Below the pieces are notes generated by a model that had not been told where the DNA came from, made no database searches, and saw only the letters and a program-made list of their open reading frames with translations. Source: DASZWJ01 sp963813895 (lineage in GTDB: Bacteria; Pseudomonadota; Gammaproteobacteria; JAURND01). Taken from it: a stretch of 64,000 bases of DNA. Below, piece after piece: positions 55,301-61,763 of this stretch. A program made the translations under genes and the position numbers. The stretch lies in NCBI GenBank assembly GCA_963813895.1, contig CAWFAS010000004.1, positions 310,001 to 374,000 on the forward strand, in the 5' to 3' direction. Within the stretch, counting starts at the first letter, position 1. The number at the start of each line of letters is the position of its first letter.

Positions 55301-57818
55301 CTGTCATTAGCAAATCTTCTGCAGATTGAGGCGCTAATTTTTTTCCTTTTTGTTTTCCTTTTTGTTGTTTAGCACGCTTTTTCGTTTCCTTGATAATCGC
55401 CGACTTCAATTTTTCATAAATAAAATCTTCAATATAGAGTGATACCCATTTAGTTTTTTCACCCCCTTTGTGCGCTACAATCCAAGGAGATAACTTAAAT
55501 TTTTCTAATAACAACTCATTGGGACCTATTTTATTCACCAAATATTCAATGACATTCTTTAACCCAGTTGATCCGCCCGTAGATTCTTTTTGAATAGCAG
55601 CCATTAAGGCTACTACCAGCGTGTAACGATCTGGTTTATCTGTGTATGGATTTTTTGGTGTACCAGCGCCAAGCAGATGTTTGATTTTTTCGAGATTGCC
55701 CTGTTCGGCCCATTCCACCAATTGATAAGCCGGCAGGGCTTTGCGCCGTCTTACAGCAGCGGGTATCTTTTCTGAATGGTTCCGCTTTTCCTCGACAAGA
55801 GGGGTGGAGCTTTCCGTTTGGGACGTTGTAATAGAGGGTAATTTATAGGCAGGCACTGTGGAAGGATTTTTTTCTGGATGTACCTCTTCTGAGGGAATTG
55901 CAGAGTCGGCAATAATATACTGATATAGCTCTTTGGTTTTGGTAAGGGGCTCCGATGCTTGATCCTTAACTTCTTTTTTACTATTTTTAAGCTCCTTTAC
56001 TGTATCCAAGGCCAGCGATAGTAATTGTTTGGGGTCAAATTTGTCTTTCCATATATCAATATTCCTTACCCAATCTACTTCTTGTCTAAATTCAAGCGCT
56101 TTTTTTCTATATTCATCTTTTTTTATCTTGGCCCGTGAACTCACATGTACCGGACCATTGATTTCAAAAGCTAATCGAACGCCATCTTTTTCAGCATAAA
56201 CATCAACATGGGTATAGCCAAATCCCTTCTCCGTCTCTACGTTAAAGCCTCCATCACGCAATGCTTTGGCAAGATCCTCCTGAAAACTGTTTATTTTTTT
56301 GGGTTTTTGGGCCTCAATGGAGTCTGTTAACCATTTTGGCCAATGCTGTTCTGGTTCACCCGCTAAATAGAGGTAATGCGCTAATTGGTTGCAGTTGGCA
56401 GCATAATGATCTTTTGAAAACTGTGGTTTCATTTCCCCCAAATGCTCTAATACATACTGAGCCAGTTTTCGAGTTGTCTCAGTAGCAGATGTCTTACCCA
56501 TGAGTGAAGCACCGGATAAACTAAATATTGCATATTTAATTAATCGAGTATCAGGCGGATTAGAAGCGACTATTTTAAATAGGCTTTTTTGTAAATTATC
56601 AATCAGTCGACATAAGGAAGAGTTATCTATTTTTTCCGATAAATAAGGGCGATTTTGTATGATCTGGCCGACATACATCAATGCTTCGCCAATCACTCTT
56701 CCCAATGCTATTGAAGTACGTTTCAAGCTATCTTGCCTATCAATTTGCTCCAAAACATCGGTCAGTGGTTTTAAATTCAGTTTGAACGGAGAATTGATTT
56801 GGTTACAGATGCTTTTTAGTGCACGGAGTAGATCAACTAAGGCGGCAGGGTGGGGCTCCGTTTCTGTAAAATTACATAAAATTTCTTCTAATGCGTAGAT
56901 ATTTAAAGAATCTTTACCATTGATACTGGGTTTATCTGTGGTTTCAAATAGCTGCTGCGAGTACATGATAGCGTCGACCAACATATGCTGATGGTAGTAA
57001 AGCTCTTTATCCGTTAAAGCCACGAGCAGTGAATTAACATGATCCATTTGCAGTGGCGTACTTAAATAGCCCTGCGAAGCCAACAGGCTACAACCCCTTA
57101 ATAAACTTAAAATAGTGCCGGTATTAGGCGCATCAACTCGGCCCTTGTTAGCCTCTTCTATTTGATCGAAAGCCAGCTGCGTAATAAATTCCACATTGGC
57201 TCGTTTACCCGTTAAACATTGCGCTTTTGCAAGACGGCCCATAGAATCTAATGCTCTACCTAATTCCTCCAGAGTGCTTGATTTGTTCATACCTTGAAAT
57301 TGCCTCGAGCATGCCATTAAATTGGGCCAAGATAGCTTAGTTGACAGTCTCTGTGCGCTCGAATTTTCCTCTGAAATATTGGCTAAAACACCCAGTAATT
57401 TTGAAAATGGCCAGGTAAATGTTTTTTGCTGAATTTGCGCATGGTTTTGTTTTTTCTGTGCTTTAAATGCTGAACCCAAAGCCTCTATGCTGTCTATTAA
57501 ACCACTGGCTGCTGCAAAGATATTTGCAATGGATACTGACTTTTTATATCTATCCTTTTCTACATCCGCAATAAACTGTTCGGTGATAAACTTAACAAGA
57601 TCTGGTAATGCCGCAAACTGGGGTAGTTCTGAGAACCATTTATGTAACGCCCGCAGAGTATTGGCAGCTGCTTGAAAGCGATTTGGTTGCCTATTTAGCC
57701 ATGCGCTATATTGAGAGAAATGACCTGAATTGGATTCCAAGAAGCTGAAAATTTGTTTTTCAGAAAGAACGTTAGGATTGGTAATTTCATTGTTTTTCTC
57801 AGACTTCTTATCAACCAT
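52320..57818 (-). CDS. RAP-domain / Sel1-repeat protein, 1832 aa
   Basis: Fifth member of the family. Helical repeats occupy about 1-510 (LGRALDSMGRLAKAQCL). The RAP domain is at about 510-620, with THVDVYAEKDGVRLAFEINGPVHV near 540-555. An ankyrin-like part lies at about 690-800, then a lysine-rich coil (AKQQKGKQKGKKLA). Sel1 repeats occur at about 923-1140, 1380-1475 and 1590-1710, separated by disordered linkers. The tail has LLGERFRVFGS near 1788, matching the tail of the 37585 protein. It ends without a CaaX box. I start at the ATG at 57818, with AGGTGAG upstream; an upstream TTG at 57836 is less likely. It is more divergent than the tandem pair. Confidence 0.8.
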   Translation of the reverse strand: MVDKKSEKNNEITNPNVLSEKQIFSFLESNSGHFSQYSAWLNRQPNRFQAAANTLRALHKWFSELPQFAALPDLVKFITEQFIADVEKDRYKKSVSIANIFAAASGLIDSIEALGSAFKAQKKQNHAQIQQKTFTWPFSKLLGVLANISEENSSAQRLSTKLSWPNLMACSRQFQGMNKSSTLEELGRALDSMGRLAKAQCLTGKRANVEFITQLAFDQIEEANKGRVDAPNTGTILSLLRGCSLLASQGYLSTPLQMDHVNSLLVALTDKELYYHQHMLVDAIMYSQQLFETTDKPSINGKDSLNIYALEEILCNFTETEPHPAALVDLLRALKSICNQINSPFKLNLKPLTDVLEQIDRQDSLKRTSIALGRVIGEALMYVGQIIQNRPYLSEKIDNSSLCRLIDNLQKSLFKIVASNPPDTRLIKYAIFSLSGASLMGKTSATETTRKLAQYVLEHLGEMKPQFSKDHYAANCNQLAHYLYLAGEPEQHWPKWLTDSIEAQKPKKINSFQEDLAKALRDGGFNVETEKGFGYTHVDVYAEKDGVRLAFEINGPVHVSSRAKIKKDEYRKKALEFRQEVDWVRNIDIWKDKFDPKQLLSLALDTVKELKNSKKEVKDQASEPLTKTKELYQYIIADSAIPSEEVHPEKNPSTVPAYKLPSITTSQTESSTPLVEEKRNHSEKIPAAVRRRKALPAYQLVEWAEQGNLEKIKHLLGAGTPKNPYTDKPDRYTLVVALMAAIQKESTGGSTGLKNVIEYLVNKIGPNELLLEKFKLSPWIVAHKGGEKTKWVSLYIEDFIYEKLKSAIIKETKKRAKQQKGKQKGKKLAPQSAEDLLMTEEMLKAKQSLKQATDEAQKLAITPVRARDLFREETRSGQGKATYKLPSQQESKTTNSTSGKVLFPEEALSQPVQDTYKPPDEQKLTSSASALDQYNLGTCYYKGIGVEKDAKEAAGLFESAANLGFAPAQFSLGMCYQTGEGVEENPAKAVNLYQLAAGQGDPLAQIHLGICYRDNIGVEQDQKKAVDLFKKAAEQENPEAQFHLGLCYKNGSGLNTDLLEAARLFQLAAEQGNLQAQCHLGLCYEKGEGVDKNQQRAVRLFESGVQQGNANSQYHLGLCYQKGVGVKKNQKEATRLFMLAAEQGNLEAFDCLSYNQRQESKPTAPVIIVKIDSSKSAALIKMKNTPRKSTANLIKLSDKGDVDAKYELGKRYLDPKIEDFGEAYRLIESAACEGHEKAKLYIKDTEKMWSGIGISETTEPKISRNKLDNKKEYTKELTKDNLKGRIENICQIFLKDDMASTASMISPSFQKNIKDTITILKQHSDSHRSELKQSTLSINDSADSKPLKGYSPNLCGNYFDKVANLFMEEPDNSDFEGPRFKPFKQFALALVPIAEQGNQYAQYGLACCYQMRFGVKENWQKSVQYLHLAAEQGHLPSQIRLGDCFYMGYGLGKDAEKALNWYKKAIQQPPMQNKSQEASERGIFLNVSQLLAEELMDQFHDGSNNVGRPEVVIEAVNILQSLGKFNYEDLPPLLQKRKKIIANDDKEKFLTAVCSLVMKKSNQEGEGNEAKESIKKALDRLINLAEFGDSNAQYTLALFFAAVQFKQGKDALLNLAAINKNPQAQIALGQCTSDRIEKNYWFGQAILQKNAVGIIEMAKLNCDREPTTAVEFYKKAACRGNVDGLVLLARAYYEDILVDQDVEKAVKLARLVIEQGAADKLPIELLNITLNESEKNKNNSWGLGFFSSSTASVESTVTKPKENDKQGAETLPTSIARPDTLSDKNLLGERFRVFGSSPSNSIAETSPTSSNTIASQDNEGQTTSPVSSNQTD

Positions 57819-58073
57819 AAAAATCTCACCTATCAAAAGTTTTCAAAAGCCTCTGGGGCAGAAAATAAATTAATTAATGTCTGCAGTATATATTTATTTT
57901 ATTAAGAATTAATTAAAAAAATAATTTTTTGATTCCATTTCTTAAAGGGTTTGGACCCGGAAATCCATAGGAAGACATTGTCGATCATAGCTAATCTCCT
58001 GGAGGTTGCCATCAGGTGTTTGTGGTACTGGAAATGAGGTCTGTTTTGAAACCAGTGCGGACGGAGGGTGTGC

Positions 58074-58206
58074 AGCTTCGATTCCACTCTCCCTAACCCT
58101 CTCCCCCGCGGGGGCGCTGTTGAATAATTCACTTCCTAGCTATCTGAAACTCTATGATCCCCTCTCCCCCCGCGGGAGAGGGTTAGGGAGAGGGGGAATC
58201 GAAGCT
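58074..58206. repeat. palindromic repeat, family F
   Basis: A 133-bp inverted repeat with ends AGCTTCGATTCC and GGAATCGAAGCT and arms carrying CCCTAACCCTCTCCC. The centre has GTTGAATAATTCA, shared with the repeats at 41345 and 50380. Confidence 0.7.
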
Positions 58207-58213
58207 ACCCAAC

Positions 58214-58256
58214 TATACCCGTTCCACTTAGGATTTCGGTGTTAGACGATTCAAAA
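58214..58256. repeat. solo terminal arm of MITE family B
   Basis: TATACCCGTTCCACTTAGGATTTCGGTGTTAGA-type sequence without the matching arm; a truncated copy. Confidence 0.7.
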
Positions 58257-58376
58257 TTAGCAAAAGTTTCTGAAGCTGATTCTTCCTTCAAATTCACTCA
58301 TGGCTACATAGCTGCTTGATTCGCTCATTTGAATAATCCATAATTCCCCAAATTATTCTGATAGCTGCCTGCAATA

Positions 58377-59072
58377 ATGTCCAAAAAATTCCCAAGCCAA
58401 ATTTTAATGAAGTTAACTTCCACCAGAGCACTGACTGGTATTCTGAGCATGATTGCCGGTAGTGCCGATGTTATCAGTTTTTTAGGGTTGCATGGTCTGT
58501 TTGTTTCACATATCACGGGTAATTTAGTTATTTTAGCCATGTACGTGGTCAATGTCGGTAAAGCACCGCTTGCATTAATACTCTCTGTTCCAGTATTTAT
58601 TACAGTTTTGGGATTGACTAAATTATGGGTACATTTCTTGCATAAAAGCGCACGAAATCCTTTACAGCCGCTGCTTATAGCGCAATTTTTCTTATTGCTA
58701 GGTTTTTTGATTTTGGGTCTGAGTGCATGGCCGATTTTAGGAGGTATACTCGGCATTTCTGCTATGGCAGTACAAAATGCTTTAGTGCAATTATCATTAA
58801 AAAATTGCCCAGCCACGGCAGTTATGACGACGAACATGACACGATTTGTATTGGATATAGGAGAAATCGTTCTAAGTAATGATGCAGATGAAAACCGTAC
58901 TGCGCGCGCCCGCGCCAAAGGAATCTGGCCAGCCATAGTGGGTTTTATCGTTGGTTGCGCTATAGGAGCCCTATGCGAAATGACCTGGGGTTTGTGGGCA
59001 TTATCATTCCCGGTTATTTTAGCTTTATTTGCAGTGATGATGGGGCGCTGTAGTAGTGCTCAAGCCGTATGA
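58377..59072 (+). CDS. DUF1275 (YoaK-like) membrane protein
   Basis: A 231-aa inner-membrane protein with about six hydrophobic segments. Family features include GILSMIAGSADVISFLGLHG near the N-terminus, SHITGNLVILA, and the ISAMAVQNALVQLSLK and VMTTNMTRFVLDIGE blocks in the second half. The function of the family is not established. A degenerate partial copy lies at 2406-2727. The first ATG lacks a clear binding site, so the ATG at 58407 (MKLTSTRALTG) is a possible alternative start. Confidence 0.8.
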   Translation: MSKKFPSQILMKLTSTRALTGILSMIAGSADVISFLGLHGLFVSHITGNLVILAMYVVNVGKAPLALILSVPVFITVLGLTKLWVHFLHKSARNPLQPLLIAQFFLLLGFLILGLSAWPILGGILGISAMAVQNALVQLSLKNCPATAVMTTNMTRFVLDIGEIVLSNDADENRTARARAKGIWPAIVGFIVGCAIGALCEMTWGLWALSFPVILALFAVMMGRCSSAQAV

Positions 59073-59113
59073 AAAACTTCATACCACCGCCAGGAAGGGA
59101 CTGTGTGCTCTTT

Positions 59114-59163
59114 CCTGAGGCATTATATCCCCTCGCAAGGGAGAGGAGATGCAGTGCCTCAGG
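59114..59163. terminator. hairpin between convergent genes
   Basis: CCTGAGGCA (59114-59122) pairs with TGCCTCAGG (59155-59163), with a second inner stem around CCCTC-GCAA-GGGAG. It lies between the DUF1275 gene and the convergent CaaX gene and could terminate both. No T tract is seen. Confidence 0.45.
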
Positions 59164-59189
59164 AGAGGCGATCGGCTTCAAACAATGAT

Positions 59190-59450
59190 TTAAAGTATAA
59201 TGCACTTAGGACAAGTATCCTCAACAACTACTAATGTTTCTCCTGTATTTGGGTCACGCGCTGTTCGTTCTCCTGTCGTTGGGTCTATTTGTATTTGTAT
59301 GCTCTGATCAGGTCCTGATGACGAAGCTTTGAATTCTAGTGTTTGCGTTGGTATTCCTGTTGGATTTCTACGGTTGAACGTTGAATTTATATTTCTGCTC
59401 AGCTCGAGTTCTGGTGCTAAAGGTTTGTAGTTTGGTTTTTCTGTTGTCAT
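59190..59450 (-). CDS. small protein with C-terminal CaaX box (CIIL)
   Basis: An 86-aa protein that is polar and apparently unstructured (NINSTFNRRNPTGIPTQ, then a PTTGERTARDPNTGETLVVV stretch). It ends DTCPKCIIL. CIIL is a strong CaaX box favouring geranylgeranylation, and a second cysteine four residues upstream could be palmitoylated, as in Ras-type anchors. I start at the ATG at 59450 because AGGAG is eight bases upstream; an upstream start would add a hydrophobic stretch without a site. I recognise no domain. It is a good candidate for a tiny membrane-anchored effector. Confidence 0.7.
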   Translation of the reverse strand: MTTEKPNYKPLAPELELSRNINSTFNRRNPTGIPTQTLEFKASSSGPDQSIQIQIDPTTGERTARDPNTGETLVVVEDTCPKCIIL

Positions 59451-59536
59451 TACTCTCTCCTCTTGTTTTAATATATATTTTAAAATGAACACATATCACT
59501 ATTACTTATTCTAACTTTTTTTTCAGATAAAGAAAA

Positions 59537-61339
59537 TCAATCCAGAAAATCTAAAAAATACCCCAAACTCAGAAATCGTAATAAATTAGCATATATCTGT
59601 AATTGCACTTCCATATTGGGCGCACTAATATCTTTAAACTCTTCAAACAATCCCAGCATTTTTTGTTTATCATATATCCGCCACAATAAGTGATCCGGCT
59701 TATTCTTAGTGATTTGCAAAATTTTTTCACGCCATTTAAGCCTATGCTGGTTATACTGTAAATAGGCATCTGCGGATTGCTCTCCACGATAGGGATTGAG
59801 ACGAATAGCCTCTGGTACAATATCAATTAGACCTTCACGCACTAGCAGTCTTCGTTGTAGGACATCTCTGCCCTTAAAATACACCCATTCCGGCAAGTTG
59901 TAACAAAATTCCATTATTTTGACATCTCCAGTTGGATCCAGCATGTCGACACCATGCCAAAAAAGTATCGGTCGAAAACTGGATTGCCTGCCAGCGCCAG
60001 AATTTAAGATCCAAGCACGATCATAGGTACGAGAACCCAACTGCCATAAGGCATCTCTTGACTGCTTCCGACGTAAAAAATCTGCATGATGTCGATTAAA
60101 ATAACTACCAAATAATTTTTCACGTTCAAAAAATAATCTGATTTTTTTATTAATGCCAGACATGATTTGTCGAATACCACACCCTGACCAGGAAATAGTA
60201 GCATTACCTTTTGATCCCCATAAAATGTAACGTCCATTATGGGCAGCGGCATAATCTAAACACGCTAATATCCAATCCAGATTGAACACATTACGCAAGG
60301 GCTGATCTATGAATGGATAAAACAAGCTTAGTTTCTCTAGCGGGTCAGTCGATGCCGAAGCTTGATAAACTTGATGCAGCATATTAGGGTATTGTTGCAA
60401 TGCCGCATTAACACGCGGCATTTCATGATAATACCATCCTCGCCTAAAACTAGGACCTTCCAATCCTTGAGGTATGGCGGTAAAAGTGTGCAACGATTGA
60501 TTTTTTTCTGCGAGTAATTTCGCTGCCATGCAGGCAACGGAAGAGGAATCCAAACCACCACTTATCTGTGCAGTAATGGGATAATCACTTCGCATATACT
60601 GTTGGACGGTGTTAGCAAATAATTCGCGAAATGCCTGATAATAATCATCACGTGTTTTATAAACAGCCCTGTTTGCTTGCTTTTCAATTCGCCAATAGCG
60701 ATGTGATTGGAAGTTATTTTTTTCTATTCTCAAGTAATGGGCTGGTAAAATTTTCCGTACCTCTTTGTAGCAGGTCTCATCGTCAGGCAGATAATCCAAA
60801 GTAAAGTTTTCATGAAAGGTTTCATTTAAAGTCAACGTAGGACACAAATGACGAAAGGGTGCTAAATGATTGGCGAAAATAAAATATTTTCCAGGAACAT
60901 AACTATAAAGACAAGGACGCGTACCCGAATGATCAGTGGCGACAAATAAAGTTTGCTTATCAGCATCCCAAATCGCAAACATGAATGGACCCTGTAAATG
61001 TCGCACGCACTCAGCACCCCATTTTAGATAAGCTGCCGCCAGTAATTCCACATCGGCACTTCCTTTATCCAGAGCCAAATCTGCTAATAATGCTGCCCGA
61101 TTGCTTAAATAGATATCCGCAACCACGACGCACCTTGAATCTGGATGTTGATAAGGCATAGGAGCATGATGACATTCCGGGGTCATAAAACGCTGTGTGC
61201 AAATAAAGCCCAGTTGAGGTTGCAGAAATAGGAATTGATGATCAGGGGACCACATTGGGCTTTGAAAATGACATTCAGTTAGTCGTTCTCGGCATACGGA
61301 TTGGCCATCCAAACGTAAAATCCCACCGATAATATTCAT
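59537..61339 (-). CDS. asparagine synthetase-like lasso peptide cyclase
   Basis: A 600-aa protein of the AsnB type. The N-terminal Ntn-like half opens MNIIGGILRLDGQSV, without the cysteine at position 2 that glutamine-using AsnB enzymes need. It continues with ADIYLSNRAALLADLAL, LKWGAECVRHLQGPFMFAIWD and ATDHSGTRPCLY. The synthetase half has the ATP-binding ISGGLDSSSVA loop near 258-268 and later YILWGSKGNATISWSG. This pattern fits lasso peptide isopeptide-forming cyclases, which activate an Asp/Glu side chain with ATP and close it on the core N-terminus. It is divergent from a 37-residue peptide gene with a matching leader. AAGGAA precedes the ATG. The usual leader protease and RRE genes are not seen. 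Confidence 0.75.
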   Translation of the reverse strand: MNIIGGILRLDGQSVCRERLTECHFQSPMWSPDHQFLFLQPQLGFICTQRFMTPECHHAPMPYQHPDSRCVVVADIYLSNRAALLADLALDKGSADVELLAAAYLKWGAECVRHLQGPFMFAIWDADKQTLFVATDHSGTRPCLYSYVPGKYFIFANHLAPFRHLCPTLTLNETFHENFTLDYLPDDETCYKEVRKILPAHYLRIEKNNFQSHRYWRIEKQANRAVYKTRDDYYQAFRELFANTVQQYMRSDYPITAQISGGLDSSSVACMAAKLLAEKNQSLHTFTAIPQGLEGPSFRRGWYYHEMPRVNAALQQYPNMLHQVYQASASTDPLEKLSLFYPFIDQPLRNVFNLDWILACLDYAAAHNGRYILWGSKGNATISWSGCGIRQIMSGINKKIRLFFEREKLFGSYFNRHHADFLRRKQSRDALWQLGSRTYDRAWILNSGAGRQSSFRPILFWHGVDMLDPTGDVKIMEFCYNLPEWVYFKGRDVLQRRLLVREGLIDIVPEAIRLNPYRGEQSADAYLQYNQHRLKWREKILQITKNKPDHLLWRIYDKQKMLGLFEEFKDISAPNMEVQLQIYANLLRFLSLGYFLDFLD

Positions 61340-61426
61340 GTTAATTTCCTTATGTTTTTTTTATAACTTGATAGATAACTGCTCACTCACGGGGGCATGC
61401 TGCCCTCTAAAACATTAATCCCAGGG

Positions 61427-61454
61427 TTGACACTCCTGAAGAAGCAACTATAAT
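61427..61454 (+). promoter_or_regulatory. consensus sigma70 promoter of the precursor peptide
   Basis: TTGACA at 61427-61432 and TATAAT at 61449-61454, both perfect, with a 16-base spacer. Transcription would start near 61461, leaving a leader of about 38 bases with AAAGGAG at 61486-61492. It is the strongest promoter I see in the window. Confidence 0.8.
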
Positions 61455-61498
61455 GCCTAAGTGTCGTGCTTTAAACAATTTTTTTAAAGGAGATTATT

Positions 61499-61612
61499 AT
61501 GAACAAAACAATTTGGGAAACACCAAGCCTGGAAGTGTTGTCTATTGAGGAAACTCAATACAATCCCGGCCTTTTAATCGACGGCTTAATTGACATTGGC
61601 ACTGCGAGCTAA
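61499..61612 (+). CDS. predicted lasso peptide precursor
   Basis: A 37-residue peptide with a strong ribosome binding site and a consensus promoter. Its leader contains ETPSLEVLSIEET, which follows the lasso leader pattern (aromatic-x-x-P-x-L, then T at the second-last leader position) and closely resembles the PSLEVLDV-type leader of paeninodin. Cutting after Thr-Gln gives the core YNPGLLIDGLIDIGTAS. Asp8 of that core could close an eight-residue macrolactam with the N-terminus. Tyrosine at core position 1 is unusual, as most lasso cores begin with Gly, Ala, Ser or Cys. The divergent AsnB-like gene supports the assignment. No product is demonstrated. Confidence 0.7.
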   Translation: MNKTIWETPSLEVLSIEETQYNPGLLIDGLIDIGTAS

Positions 61613-61634
61613 TTCGATTCACCCATCTCAAAAA

Positions 61635-61660
61635 ATGGCTGTCGGAAATATGACAGCCAT
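61635..61660 (-). terminator. rho-independent terminator for the cysteine-protease-like gene
   Basis: ATGGCTGTC (61635-61643) pairs with GACAGCCAT (61652-61660). Read on the minus strand the stem is followed by TTTTTTGAG, a proper terminator about 100 bases beyond the gene ending at 61764. The same hairpin lies 22 bases after the precursor peptide stop on the plus strand. Confidence 0.7.
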
Positions 61661-61763
61661 CAAAGAAAGATCAATTCAAAAAATATCCCAAACTAACATA
61701 TTATATAACCTCCAATTTAGATCAAAATTTATACAGCGATGATGGGGTCACCCAGAGTCAAGT

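Noticed and set aside
59537..61339. Housekeeping asparagine synthetase B.
   Set aside because: Cysteine 2 of the glutaminase domain is missing and overall sequence and neighbourhood fit lasso cyclases better.
61499..61612. Precursor of a different RiPP class such as a graspetide or PQQ-type peptide.
   Set aside because: The neighbour is an AsnB-like cyclase rather than an ATP-grasp ligase or radical SAM enzyme, and the leader matches the lasso pattern.
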